A stretch of 64,000 nt of DNA from Maribacter thermophilus. Lineage in GTDB: Bacteria > Bacteroidota > Bacteroidia > Flavobacteriales > Flavobacteriaceae. The stretch's first letter is position 1. Every line of letters starts with the position of its first letter. The stretch lies in assembly GCF_001020565.1 (NCBI RefSeq), contig NZ_LDAS01000001.1, forward strand, positions 1,154,402 to 1,218,401. Reading direction: 5' to 3'. A model generated the notes under the pieces. That model was given only the letters and a program-made list of their open reading frames with translations, was not told the DNA's origin and did not search any database. The position numbers and the translations under genes are program-made. Shown here in pieces: positions 19,445 to 28,634 of the stretch.

Positions 19445-20539
19445 ATGATTGCAATTTTGTACCAAGCCCAACCATCGCCTATAAAAAATGGCATACAAAA
19501 ACCCATGAAACCGGGCGGATATTCCGACAGTGGTGCCGATATCACCTTCGAATTGTATTCCAAGGGCGTAAAGGTGTGTACACCGGTAGACCGGCCCCAC
19601 ATTGAAAAGGATCTGGACTGGGTTTTTCCGGACACCGAGGAGGGAATTGAAAATGCGATCCGTAAAGGGGCCAAAATACTTTGGTTGAATACCGTACTTT
19701 ACAAAGGGCACCCTATAGGGAAGTTCTTTGATCGCGATATAGAACTTGTAGGGCAATTGCCCCATCAGGTAGACACGTACGACGATAAATGGACTACCAA
19801 CAAATTATTGAGGGAGCACGGTATTTTTATTCCCAAAACCACTTTAATAACCCAAGACCAAGGCAAGGACTACGATCAACAAGACCTCAATTTTCCCGTG
19901 GTCGTAAAACCTATTCGTGGTAGGGGAAGCCAAGGGGTTGCCGTGGTCAGGGACAAAAACGAACTGGACGCTAAACTGGCAGATCTGTTTTCAAGTGGAC
20001 ATTACGGCTCGTCGGTATACATAGAACAGTTTTTAAGCGGACAAGAAATAACCGTTACCGTAATGCCTCCGGGCGATTATTATATAGAGGGTGAAAAACA
20101 ACACTTTGAAGCCCCCTGGTGCCTTCCCCCTGTAAAAAGGTTTAACCATAAAGACGGGATCGCCCCCTACAACGGAGTTGTGGCCGTAGTGGAGAACAGT
20201 GCCCTGTTGGATGACGGGGAACGGCGTTCCAAAGAAATTACGGATACCTGCCGCCAGTGCGAAAAAGCGGCGGAATTGTTAACTATTAAAGCCCCCATAA
20301 GAATCGATTGCAGGGCCGATGAAAACGGTCGCTACTTTTTGTTCGACCTGAACATGAAACCCAATATGACCGGACCATCAAGGCCCCATAGAAAAAACCA
20401 GGACAGCCTGTCGTTATTGGCTGCCAAAGGTATAGGATGGAACTACTTTGATCTACTCCAAAATATGCTCCGGCAACGTTGGAAGGCCTCTAAATCACGA
20501 CAGGCAAAGAAGCCGAATACGACCGGTTCTATAACATAA
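19445..20539 (+). CDS. ATP-grasp ligase (D-Ala-D-Ala ligase-like)
   Basis: This 364-residue soluble protein has the ATP-grasp fold. An N-terminal Rossmann-like part is followed by VVVKPIRGRGSQGVAVV (ATP-binding loop), VYIEQFLSGQEITVTVMP, PIRIDCRADENGRYFLFDLNMKPNMTGPS (metal-binding Asp/Asn strand) and a C-terminal helix. The family joins a carboxylate to an amine or thiol using ATP. It resembles D-Ala-D-Ala ligase but lacks obvious peptidoglycan neighbours; it is enclosed by DUF3592-type genes. The substrate cannot be named. The start follows a 150-bp gap after the second DUF3592 gene. Confidence 0.82.
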   Translation: MIAILYQAQPSPIKNGIQKPMKPGGYSDSGADITFELYSKGVKVCTPVDRPHIEKDLDWVFPDTEEGIENAIRKGAKILWLNTVLYKGHPIGKFFDRDIELVGQLPHQVDTYDDKWTTNKLLREHGIFIPKTTLITQDQGKDYDQQDLNFPVVVKPIRGRGSQGVAVVRDKNELDAKLADLFSSGHYGSSVYIEQFLSGQEITVTVMPPGDYYIEGEKQHFEAPWCLPPVKRFNHKDGIAPYNGVVAVVENSALLDDGERRSKEITDTCRQCEKAAELLTIKAPIRIDCRADENGRYFLFDLNMKPNMTGPSRPHRKNQDSLSLLAAKGIGWNYFDLLQNMLRQRWKASKSRQAKKPNTTGSIT

Positions 20540-20557
20540 ACCCCGACCGATCCAAAA

Positions 20558-21129
20558 ATGAACTTCGACCATTGGAATTATAGTATCACCGCCACCCTAT
20601 TTATCATCATATTTACCCCTTTGGCACTCTATTTTGGGTATTGGTTATTAATTACGGGAATAGTAGGGGCTCTAAAAATGCTTCAAAGTAAAAAATGGAA
20701 ACCTGTAATCGGAAAAATAATAGCTTCACAAATTAGATTAATACCTACAGTAACGATTCGAGTATGGGTACCAATTTTAGATTCGTACTTAAAAAAACAT
20801 ATACCTATAGTTTTAACGGAAAAACATTTACCTCGGGTCAGACTTTAGCTTCCGATTATCTGTACGACAAAGAATTTAAGAATATTGAAAAGTTTCCCCA
20901 AAAGTATGGGGATTATAAAAATTATCCTGAATACATCGCTTTAGAAAAAATATCCGTCACTGTAATAGGCAAACCAGTGACGGTGTATGTAAATCCTAAC
21001 AATCCTACATCGGCTTGTTTAGAAAATAGGTTTGAAAAGGAAATATTTTTACCGATTTTTATGGGGTTAATTTTAAGTTCTGGGGCAACGTATTTTTTAT
21101 ACACCGTTTTTAAAAGTTTAATACCATAA
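20558..21129 (+). pseudogene. Frameshifted DUF3592-type gene (third copy)
   Basis: Two overlapping frames together make one DUF3592-like protein. The first frame (20558-20848) supplies the N-terminal membrane segment and KKWKPVIGKIIASQ. The second (20764-21129) supplies FVLKKTYTYSFNGKTFTSG, VTVYVNPNNPTSACL and the C-terminal membrane segment. After ~20760 the first frame loses family character, and the second frame has a stop at 20734-20736, so the shift of one base must lie in ~20737-20760. Either a real frameshift has inactivated the gene or the sequence has an indel error. The order matches the intact copies at 18255 and 18803. Confidence 0.75.
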
Positions 21130-21303
21130 AAAATACCAATGAACAAGAACGTTCTGGTTCATCTAAACGCTCATGTTTATGACATCATCAAAATAAGAAT
21201 TCGTCTCTGAGACAGATTCCAAACTCTGGCCCAGAAAAGAAATAAACAAATCAAAAACAACGGATCGGGCCCTGTGTCCGATCAAAAACCAATTTAAAAC
21301 AGT

Positions 21304-22503
21304 ATGAGTAATTATTTTAAAAAGTACCCCGACAGCGAAGGCTTTTTTGAAGATTATGGCGGTGCTTTTATTCCGCCTGCCCTAGAGGTAGAAATGAAAA
21401 AGATAGCTGACGCCTATCACACCATCAGTAAATCGCACAATTTTATTCAAGAATTGCGAAGTATTCGTAAACATTATCAAGGGCGTCCGACTCCCGTTTA
21501 CTACTGTTCGCGCTTATCACAAAAATACGGAGGGCGTATATACCTAAAACGTGAAGACCTTAACCATACGGGTGCACACAAGTTAAACCATTGCATGGGC
21601 GAGGCCTTACTTGCAAAGTATTTGGGCAAAAAGAAACTTATTGCAGAGACCGGTGCCGGTCAACATGGTGTAGCTTTGGCCACTGCAGCGGCATATTTTG
21701 GATTGGAGTGTGAAATACACATGGGCGAGGTAGATATAAAAAAACAGCATCCGAATGTAGTTCGCATGAAAATATTGGGCGCCAAGGTGATACCTGCCAC
21801 CCATGGTCTAAAAACCCTAAAAGAAGCTGTTGACTCTGCATTTGAAGCCTATTTAAAAGATCCGGAAAATAGTATTTATTGTATAGGTTCTGTAGTGGGG
21901 CCACATCCTTTTCCGATGATGGTCCGCGATTTTCAACGTGTGGTAGGCATCGAGGCTCGAGAGCAATTTATGGATATGACAGGGGAATTACCCGATAGCG
22001 TGGTTGCCTGTGTAGGTGGTGGCAGTAATGCCATTGGTATATTCTCTGCCTTTTTGGATGATGAAGAATGTAACTTGTACGGCGTAGAACCTGGGGGGCG
22101 TTCTTTAGAGATGGGCGAACATGCCGCCACGATGACATTTGGCACCCCAAATGTCATACATGGTTTTAAATGCTATACATTACAGGACGAGAACGGTGAG
22201 CCAGCTCCGGTATATTCCGTGGCAAGTGGACTGGACTATCCAGGTGTAGGGCCCGAACATAGTATGCTTAAAGATATGGGAGCGGTCAATTACGATGTAA
22301 TAAACGACAAAGAGGCCATTGACGCTTTTTATGAGCTCAGTAGATTGGAAGGCATTATTCCTGCCCTAGAAAGCTCTCATGCCGTTGCTTACGGCCTAAA
22401 ATTAGCGAAAGAACATCCCCACAAATCGGTATTGATCAATTTAAGCGGTAGAGGTGATAAGGATATCGACTATGTGGTAGAAAACTATGACTTGCCCGAG
22501 TAA
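21304..22503 (+). CDS. trpB: Tryptophan synthase beta chain-like PLP enzyme (stand-alone)
   Basis: This 399-residue protein matches TrpB along its length. It has [14 protein letters not shown], the PLP lysine motif [19 protein letters not shown] with the catalytic Glu, [12 protein letters not shown] (phosphate loop), [13 protein letters not shown]-like [13 protein letters not shown] and [13 protein letters not shown]. It condenses indole with serine to give tryptophan. No trpA or other trp gene adjoins it, so it may be a second, stand-alone copy using free indole. The HTGAHKxN motif is followed by His where the classical enzyme has Asn. A strong terminator follows. Confidence 0.9.
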   Translation: MSNYFKKYPDSEGFFEDYGGAFIPPALEVEMKKIADAYHTISKSHNFIQELRSIRKHYQGRPTPVYYCSRLSQKYGGRIYLKREDLNHTGAHKLNHCMGEALLAKYLGKKKLIAETGAGQHGVALATAAAYFGLECEIHMGEVDIKKQHPNVVRMKILGAKVIPATHGLKTLKEAVDSAFEAYLKDPENSIYCIGSVVGPHPFPMMVRDFQRVVGIEAREQFMDMTGELPDSVVACVGGGSNAIGIFSAFLDDEECNLYGVEPGGRSLEMGEHAATMTFGTPNVIHGFKCYTLQDENGEPAPVYSVASGLDYPGVGPEHSMLKDMGAVNYDVINDKEAIDAFYELSRLEGIIPALESSHAVAYGLKLAKEHPHKSVLINLSGRGDKDIDYVVENYDLPE

Positions 22504-22572
22504 AACATGGTCAAGACCCTATATAAATTCTCTATTGGATTCTAATAAATAGAAGAATCATACGAGGGTTGG

Positions 22573-22613
22573 TATGTGATGTTCTTTGTAAACGCTATAA
22601 AGAGCATCACATA
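22573..22613 (+). terminator. Intrinsic terminator of trpB
   Basis: Arms TATGTGATGTTCTTT (22573-22587) and AAAGAGCATCACATA (22599-22613) form a 15-bp stem with one G-U wobble and an 11-nt loop. A T-rich tail follows. Confidence 0.75.
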
Positions 22614-22751
22614 TTTATTTATGCCCCCTACCCCAATATTACCCTATGTACAAAAAACAAGAATTCCCATTTCTTTCCAACATCTTAAAGTAAATTTAAA
22701 ACGTGAAAATTTCCGTAAGAAAAGAAAAGCAACTACTTCTTTGCAAGAGTA

Positions 22752-22776
22752 AAGCATTCTTTAAAATGGAATGTTT
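22752..22776 (+). terminator. Terminator-like hairpin upstream of the histidine kinase
   Basis: AAGCATTC (22752-22759) pairs with GAATGTTT (22769-22776), an 8-bp stem with one G-U pair and a 9-nt loop, running into six T residues (22774-22779). It lies 80 bp before the kinase start, where it could end a short RNA or attenuate kinase transcription. Confidence 0.4.
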
Positions 22777-22857
22777 TTTAGTTAAACCCAATTGCAGTTA
22801 CCTTCTTGGCAAAAAAAAGATGCCAGATTTCGGCATTGGTAATTACCCCTTTTAAAG

Positions 22858-24144
22858 ATGAAATTACTAAACCAATCCATAAAATATATCTCCATTTCTA
22901 TCTTGGCCATAGTTACTGTCTGGGCCGCGGTATTCTATTATAATATGCTCAACGAAATAAAAGGAAGCATAGACGAGGGATTGGAACATTACAAACGAAT
23001 CATCATAAACAACGCCCAAAAAGATTCTACCATTTTAAACAAAAGGCAATTTGACGAAAGTTTTTTTGCCACTAGAAAAATACCGAAAAAACAAGCCCTT
23101 TCAGTAACGGACACCTATCTGGACACTATTTTTTATATGCAGGATGCAGATGACAAAAAACCGGAAGCAGAACCTGTAAGAATGCTTGTTACCGCCTTTG
23201 AGGTAGACGGGGAGTATTATGAGCTAAAAGTAGCCAATTCTATGGTCGAAGAAGACGATTTGATCAAAGAACTCTTTAATGATACCATTTGGCTTTATTT
23301 TAGCTTGATCATTGGTGTAGTTCTAATCAATAATTTTGTACTTAAGAGGCTATGGAAGCCATTTTATGAGTTTTTGGGCCAGTTAAAGAACTTTCGTCTT
23401 GGTCACAGCCGAACATTTCCGAAAGTAAAAACCAATACCAAAGAATTTACTGATCTACAAAATGCCGTAAATGTACTGTTACAACATACGTTAGAAACCT
23501 ACGAACAGCAAAAACAGTTTATCGGAAATGCCTCCCATGAGTTGCAAACGCCTTTGGCCATAGCAACCAACAAACTAGAACTGTTAATAGAAAAAGGCAA
23601 CCTAGAAAATGAACAGGCCCAAAATATTGCCGAAATATTACAGATTATAGAACGCTTGGTAAAACTGAACAAATCATTATTGCTGTTGACCAAAATTGAA
23701 AACAAGCAATTTTTAGAGAACCAAGAAGTGTCGCTCAACAAAGTAGTCACAAAAAGTATGGGCGACCTTGAAGATATAGCCGCCTTTAAAGATGTAACCA
23801 TATCTTTGAGAAAGAAGGCAGAACTGTCCTTTAAAATGGACGCATCACTTGCTAACGTAATTATATCCAATTTATTAAGAAATGCTATATTCCATAATAT
23901 TCCCAACGGAAAAGTGACCGTCGAAATTACAGAAAGCTCACTTAAAATAAGTAACACCGGCGATCCACAAAAGCTTGATGAAAATCTGATTTTTACACGT
24001 TTTTACAAGCCGGACAATGTGTCTAAGGGAACGGGGCTCGGCCTAGCCATCGTAAAGGCAATTTCCGACCTTTATGGTTTAAAGGTCTCGTATGCCTTTG
24101 AGAACGATTTACATTCCTTTAAAATAATATTTCCCATAACATAG
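22858..24144 (+). CDS. Membrane sensor histidine kinase (no adjacent response regulator)
   Basis: This 428-residue protein has two membrane helices (~8-29 and ~142-162) around a ~110-residue periplasmic sensor, then HisKA with phospho-acceptor His227 in NASHELQTPLA, an N-box (NLLRNAIFHN), a shortened G1 region (SNTGDPQ), the F-box FTRFYKP and the G2 box KGTGLGLAIV. It should autophosphorylate and pass phosphate to a response regulator. Such kinases normally follow their regulator in the same operon, but none is found here. Downstream lie a PepSY-like protein (65 bp) and a DUF2490 protein, which may be its output genes or accessory sensors. Confidence 0.92.
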   Translation: MKLLNQSIKYISISILAIVTVWAAVFYYNMLNEIKGSIDEGLEHYKRIIINNAQKDSTILNKRQFDESFFATRKIPKKQALSVTDTYLDTIFYMQDADDKKPEAEPVRMLVTAFEVDGEYYELKVANSMVEEDDLIKELFNDTIWLYFSLIIGVVLINNFVLKRLWKPFYEFLGQLKNFRLGHSRTFPKVKTNTKEFTDLQNAVNVLLQHTLETYEQQKQFIGNASHELQTPLAIATNKLELLIEKGNLENEQAQNIAEILQIIERLVKLNKSLLLLTKIENKQFLENQEVSLNKVVTKSMGDLEDIAAFKDVTISLRKKAELSFKMDASLANVIISNLLRNAIFHNIPNGKVTVEITESSLKISNTGDPQKLDENLIFTRFYKPDNVSKGTGLGLAIVKAISDLYGLKVSYAFENDLHSFKIIFPIT

Positions 24145-24209
24145 CCCCCTTTCCCAAGTTTTTCCAAATTCGGGTCGTTGATTTGTCTTATAATTAAAAA
24201 CATAATAAG

Positions 24210-24656
24210 ATGAAAAAGCAAGTTTTATTTATTGGCATATTAATAGCTACAGTCTTTTCTTCACAAGCCCAAGATTTAGTACAAAACCAAGTACCGTCGG
24301 TTATTCTAAACAAGTTTCATGAACAGTTTGCAAAGGCAACGGATATAGAATGGGAAATGGACGGACTCTTATACAATGTCGAATTTGAAATAGGCTGGAA
24401 CACCGACCATGAAATATGGTACGATACCGAAGGAAACATCATAAAACACAAAGAGGACATCTCTAGAAGCGAATTGCCCGAAGCGGTCAGAAATGTTATA
24501 AAAACAAATTTTAAGGGGTATACCATAGATGATTTGGAACGTATAACCGACAATGGAAAAGTTTGCTATAAAATGGAGCTTAATTCATTGGTGAAAGAAG
24601 ATTGGGACGTGGTCATGGATGTTGATGGAACGGTGTTAAGCAAAATTGCCGATTAA
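24210..24656 (+). CDS. PepSY-like (BLIP-type) periplasmic protein
   Basis: This 148-residue protein has a signal peptide (cleavage near SSQAQ). Two tandem PepSY-like modules are seen: IEWEMDGLLYNVEFEIG...HEIWYDTEGNIIKHKED, then VCYKMELNSLVKEDWDVVMDVDGTVLSKI. These small periplasmic proteins are of uncertain function, are thought to bind or inhibit other proteins, and are commonly next to two-component genes in Bacteroidota. It is 65 bp after the kinase and 14 bp before the DUF2490 gene. Confidence 0.82.
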   Translation: MKKQVLFIGILIATVFSSQAQDLVQNQVPSVILNKFHEQFAKATDIEWEMDGLLYNVEFEIGWNTDHEIWYDTEGNIIKHKEDISRSELPEAVRNVIKTNFKGYTIDDLERITDNGKVCYKMELNSLVKEDWDVVMDVDGTVLSKIAD

Positions 24657-24670
24657 AACCGTTACCGAAC

Positions 24671-25441
24671 ATGCGAAGGTTTTTTTTGATTTTCTCATTG
24701 GTGTCCATCTATTGCTTCAATGGTCTTGCCCAATTCACCCCTCCGGGATTGGGCAAGGCAAAAACCGCTTCTTGGTTCGCTATAGGGGTAAAACAAAAAT
24801 TGAACGAGAAAGGAACCATTAGTTCCGCAACGCATTTGGGATTGGGACGTATTAGCGATCCAGATAATTATAATTTATTTCAAAAACAGTCCATTTACGT
24901 TCTTAACGAAGAAATATCCCATCGTTTCAAAGAACATTGGGCCTATTCCATAGCTTTAAGTTATAGATGGCAGAATAGGTACAAGGGTACCGAACCCTAC
25001 GAATTGGATGACCCTAATGCGCGCCAAGAAATTAGGGCTTACGGCCGTTTATCTTATCTCGTGACTTTCAAGAAAATGGATTTTGCCATAGATTTTCGTC
25101 CCGAATATAGACGGTTTTACGACCCTGATTTTTCCTCAGCTACCGAAAACACCCAATTCCGTTCCCGATTTCGGGGAAAAATGACCATCGGGCTTAATTC
25201 CACTAGGACGGATAAACTTATTACAACCGCCGAGTTTTTGTTCTCTACTACAAAAACAGGCTCTTGGAGTGCTTTTAAGTATAAGGAAACGCGTTTATGC
25301 CTGTATTATTCCCATACCGTTCCGAAACTAAAAACCACGTTCAATTTAGGGTATATGAACAATATTTTGGGGACATCATCAATAACGGGTGTACACTACC
25401 TGGCCTTTGATATAGCGATTAAAAATATCTTTGGCACCTAA
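24671..25441 (+). CDS. DUF2490-type outer-membrane protein
   Basis: This 256-residue protein has a signal peptide (FNGLAQF). Its alternating hydrophobic/aromatic strands, for example WAYSIALSYRWQNRYKG and KMDFAIDFRPEYRRFY, are those of a small outer-membrane barrel of the DUF2490 type. Function is unknown. It ends the kinase-PepSY-DUF2490 gene set, which suggests a shared envelope role. Confidence 0.75.
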   Translation: MRRFFLIFSLVSIYCFNGLAQFTPPGLGKAKTASWFAIGVKQKLNEKGTISSATHLGLGRISDPDNYNLFQKQSIYVLNEEISHRFKEHWAYSIALSYRWQNRYKGTEPYELDDPNARQEIRAYGRLSYLVTFKKMDFAIDFRPEYRRFYDPDFSSATENTQFRSRFRGKMTIGLNSTRTDKLITTAEFLFSTTKTGSWSAFKYKETRLCLYYSHTVPKLKTTFNLGYMNNILGTSSITGVHYLAFDIAIKNIFGT

Positions 25442-25610
25442 GAAACGGGGCAATACCAACCTTTGGTCCAAAATAGGTACAATGCATGTGTACCTTCGGT
25501 TCAAATCCTCTGGGGAGGACATTTAGTACATCTTAACAAACTAGATTTGCGCCATTGTTTTATTAAGAATACATCATAAACTTTCAATACTGTTTTAAGA
25601 GGCCAATTAG

Positions 25611-25618
25611 TACCTTTG
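25611..25618 (+). promoter_or_regulatory. -7 promoter element of the guanine deaminase gene
   Basis: TACCTTTG fits the TAnnTTTG consensus. Transcription would start near 25625, about 26 nt before the ATG at 25652. This rules out an upstream in-frame start at 25616, which lies inside the element. Confidence 0.5.
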
Positions 25619-25651
25619 ACAAAAATTGTTAAAACAATCCGGCATACCATT

Positions 25652-26128
25652 ATGGATAACAAACATGAATTTTTTATGCACAGGGCCATTGAAATGGCGG
25701 CAAAGGGAATGAACTCAAATGCAGGCGGGCCCTTTGGTGCAGTGGTGGTAAAGAACGGCGAAATTATTGCCGAGGGGCACAATCGTGTCACTTCTACCAA
25801 CGACCCCACGGCCCATGCCGAAATGGTCGTGATCAGGGAAGCCTGTAAAAAACTAAATACCTTTCAGTTAACCGATTGTGTGATCTATACCTCTTGTGAA
25901 CCCTGCCCTATGTGCCTGGGCGCCATCTATTGGGCAAGGCCCAAGGCGGTATTCTACGCCTGTACAAAAGAAGATGCGAAGGCCATAGATTTCGACGACC
26001 AGTTTATTTATGATGAATTGGACAAGGAAATGGCCGATCGACAAATAAAATTTGTTCAATTGCTGCGAAACGATGCCCTGCCCGTTTTTAAAAGCTGGGA
26101 AGAAAAAAACGACAAAACGGAATACTAG
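25652..26128 (+). CDS. guaD: Guanine deaminase-type nucleobase deaminase
   Basis: This 158-residue protein is a cytidine/deoxycytidylate-deaminase-fold enzyme. It has the zinc/catalytic HAE motif in PTAHAEMVVIREAC and the zinc-binding CEPCPMC motif. FDDQFIYDELDK and the C-terminal NDALPVFKSWEEKNDKTEY are typical of bacterial GuaD, which converts guanine to xanthine. An alternative is a tRNA adenosine deaminase, but the C-terminus favours GuaD. I placed the start at the MDNKHEFF methionine because the TACCTTTG promoter element overlaps the upstream one. A partial copy occurs at 28635-28870. Confidence 0.88.
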   Translation: MDNKHEFFMHRAIEMAAKGMNSNAGGPFGAVVVKNGEIIAEGHNRVTSTNDPTAHAEMVVIREACKKLNTFQLTDCVIYTSCEPCPMCLGAIYWARPKAVFYACTKEDAKAIDFDDQFIYDELDKEMADRQIKFVQLLRNDALPVFKSWEEKNDKTEY

Positions 26129-26287
26129 TACCGCCGAGATATTGGCTTTCTTCAAGCAGGGCCATCAACGGCCGTTTGATGGAAAACAAGGCTTATCTAT
26201 TTTCAAAATTATAAGTTACAGGTACTCCATAAAAACAAAATATCAGGAAGTAATAAGCGGAGCCTCAGAAGCATGGGATATAAAAAA

Positions 26288-26326
26288 ATGCATTGATATA
26301 GACCTTTTATACCTATATCAATGCAT
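26288..26326 (-). terminator. Terminator of the alcohol dehydrogenase gene (convergent with guaD)
   Basis: ATGCATTGATATAG (26288-26301) and CTATATCAATGCAT (26313-26326) form a perfect 14-bp stem with an 11-nt loop. Seven A residues on the plus strand just before it give a T7 tail for minus-strand transcription. Confidence 0.8.
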
Positions 26327-26364
26327 CTTGATATGAACTTATTTTTACTGGAGAACAATTTATT

Positions 26365-27399
26365 TTAAGGAACTAATACAGCACGCCCATTAATTTTTCC
26401 ATGATGTAACTTTTCATACACTTCATTGGCCTCATCCAAGGTATATTTTTCCAATGCAATATTCAATTTGCCCTGGTTTGCCAAAGCAATGACTTCAATA
26501 AGTTCTGCCCTTGACCCCCAATAGGGATTGCTTACATTCACCCCAAAGGGTATCTGGCCCGATGAAACATCCACTTGTCCCCCACCAAGACCTACTATCA
26601 CCATATCACCATTTAGGCCTATTACTTTTTTCGCAAGGTTAATGGTTGCATTTATTCCTACGAAATCAAGTACCACCGCAGCTTTCTTTATTCCGGTAAC
26701 CTTTAAAATTTGTTCGGCCGCATCGGCATCCATAGTATTGATAACCATATCTGCGCCGTGTTCTTTGGCCAAGGCAAGCTTATCCTCAGATATATCCCCC
26801 GCGATAACAAACGAGCCGCAAACTGCTTTTAATATTTGAAGTGCCATATGTCCCAATCCTCCTATACCCAATACCACAACAGTTGCATCGGTTGTCATTT
26901 TATCCAAAGAACGTTTAATGGCAGAGTAAGGTGTTAGGGCGGCATCACTAAGGGGTGCTGCCACTACAGGGTCCAAATCCATAATGGGTACCAACAAGCG
27001 CTCTGATGGAACTATCATATACTCGGCAAGTCCTCCGTTCAGTCCCAAACCACCACCATAAGCCTGAATGGACTGGTAGTCGCAATAATTCTCCGATGAC
27101 ATTTGACAAGGCTTACAATGTCCACAGCCCCAAGGTCCGTATACAATTACCGCATCCCCTTTTTTGTAACCTGTAACCCCTTCGCCAACTGCTTCTACCC
27201 AGCCTGCATTTTCATGGCCTAAGGTAAAAGGGGGTATATCTCCTATTATATCATCTTTTATGATGTGTAGATCGGAGTGGCATACCCCGGCCCCACCAAT
27301 TTTTATCAATACTTCACCCCCTTTTGGAGTTGGTTTTTCAATTTCTTCTATTCGTACATCATCTTTTCCGTAAAACCGGACTGCTTTCATTTTTTCCAT
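26365..27399 (-). CDS. Zinc-dependent alcohol dehydrogenase (MDR family)
   Basis: This 344-residue medium-chain dehydrogenase has catalytic zinc ligands Cys40 (GAGVCHSDLH) and His62-Glu63 (GHENAGWVEAVG), a structural-zinc lobe with four Cys (CGHCKPCQMSSENYC) and the coenzyme loop GIGGLGHMALQ. An acidic residue in the following strand (GDISEDK) favours NAD over NADP. It oxidises alcohols or reduces aldehydes; the substrate is open. It is divergent from an AraC-type gene 241 bp away, which probably regulates it. Confidence 0.92.
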   Translation of the reverse strand: MEKMKAVRFYGKDDVRIEEIEKPTPKGGEVLIKIGGAGVCHSDLHIIKDDIIGDIPPFTLGHENAGWVEAVGEGVTGYKKGDAVIVYGPWGCGHCKPCQMSSENYCDYQSIQAYGGGLGLNGGLAEYMIVPSERLLVPIMDLDPVVAAPLSDAALTPYSAIKRSLDKMTTDATVVVLGIGGLGHMALQILKAVCGSFVIAGDISEDKLALAKEHGADMVINTMDADAAEQILKVTGIKKAAVVLDFVGINATINLAKKVIGLNGDMVIVGLGGGQVDVSSGQIPFGVNVSNPYWGSRAELIEVIALANQGKLNIALEKYTLDEANEVYEKLHHGKINGRAVLVP

Positions 27400-27640
27400 T
27401 GTCTATTTAATTTTTTTTGATACGTTAAGCCACTGATAGCTCTACAAATACATTTTGTTTTCTTTTAGCCCGCAATCTATAAAAGGGCTCTGAACAATTT
27501 GTAATTCTAAAAAAACCAAAGGTATTTATTAATATAATTTACTCCGAAATCGCCAATATTCATTCGAAAAATTAGGTTTTTGACAATTTGGGACACATAT
27601 CAAAGTTATCTATTGTAAAATCCATATTTTTGACAAAAAG

Positions 27641-28588
27641 ATGTCTTTTTTTAACAAAAACACCTTAAAAGTTAGAAGCCGGTTTATGCACCACAAAATT
27701 TCAAATCTGGACATTACCAAGGTTACCCCAAGGGAAAATAATTTTTGGAACGCATTGGATTACCATATAACCGAAGTCTTTAAACCTGATTTCTTACATT
27801 TTTATCCGGTACGCCATAACTATTATCAGTTAGCGCTTTGTGTTTCCGGAAATATACGGACAAGGATAAACGGGGAAAATATCCAATACGATGCAAATAC
27901 CTTTGCCGTATTTACACCTTCTACCATTTTGGAAGTCATCGAAGTTTCTGAAGATTATAGTTGCCAAATGGTGATTTTTAAGAAAAGCTTTCTTATCGAA
28001 ACCTTAAACAACATCTATTTTCTTGAACGCTTTCAAATGTTGAACAGCACCGGACTTGACTATGTTAAACTTGATGATGCAGAAGTAGCAACCTTGACCT
28101 CGCTTTTTAAGGGCATACAGGATAAAGCACAAGAAACAAACCACCCTTTTAGAAGGGATATCATACGAAACCTAATTATTATTCTACTCTATGAAACTGA
28201 AAATATGCTGTCAAAAAACAGGATAAAGTTTAGTCGTATAGCGAATAGAATAGGCAATAAAAGAATTCTGTCCGAATTTCAAGAACTCCTTCGCAGACAT
28301 TTCTACAAAGAAAGAAAAGTAAGTTTTTATGCCCAACATCTTGCCATATCAACAAACCATTTGACCAAAGTACTTCAAGAATTAACAGGCCGTTCGGCAA
28401 AAAAACATATCAACGAAATTGTTTTGTCGCAAGCCAAGTCCTTATTAAATTCGGGCACTTACAACGTCTCTGAGATAGCTTCTTTATTATATTTTGACAA
28501 CATAGAAGAGTTTAGTCGTTTTTTTAAAAAAGAAACAGGTACTTCACCTCTGAAATACAAAAAAAAGAACCTCGAAACTAGTCCCTGA
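27641..28588 (+). CDS. AraC-family transcriptional regulator
   Basis: This protein has up to 315 residues, with an N-terminal cupin-like ligand domain (~50-170) and a C-terminal AraC double helix-turn-helix. The latter includes KVSFYAQHLAISTNHLTKVLQE and SEIASLLYFDNIEEFSRFFKKETGTSPLKYKK. It is divergent from the alcohol dehydrogenase, whose gene it probably controls. A TATTTTTG -7 element at 27625-27632 lies only 8 bp before the ATG at 27641, so translation may instead begin at the Met of MHHKISNLD (27686). The gene is followed by the guanine deaminase fragment. Confidence 0.9.
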   Translation: MSFFNKNTLKVRSRFMHHKISNLDITKVTPRENNFWNALDYHITEVFKPDFLHFYPVRHNYYQLALCVSGNIRTRINGENIQYDANTFAVFTPSTILEVIEVSEDYSCQMVIFKKSFLIETLNNIYFLERFQMLNSTGLDYVKLDDAEVATLTSLFKGIQDKAQETNHPFRRDIIRNLIIILLYETENMLSKNRIKFSRIANRIGNKRILSEFQELLRRHFYKERKVSFYAQHLAISTNHLTKVLQELTGRSAKKHINEIVLSQAKSLLNSGTYNVSEIASLLYFDNIEEFSRFFKKETGTSPLKYKKKNLETSP

Positions 28589-28634
28589 TATATGATCTAC
28601 AATCAAGTAGACAACTCTATCCAGAAATACAACT

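Larger units (their letters stand above)
22504..22857. other. Intergenic region with two hairpins (354 bp)
   Basis: No coding sequence is seen between trpB and the histidine kinase. The region holds a strong terminator for trpB (22573-22613) and a second terminator-like hairpin (22752-22776 followed by six T). The stretch between them could encode a short untranslated RNA or a leader of the kinase gene. No TAnnTTTG element was found close to the kinase start. Confidence 0.5.

Noticed and set aside
21139-21162. Inverted repeat between the broken DUF3592 gene and trpB
   Set aside because: ATGAACAAGAAC/GTTCTGGTTCAT has no loop and no T-run; it may be a protein-binding site but nothing supports a specific call.
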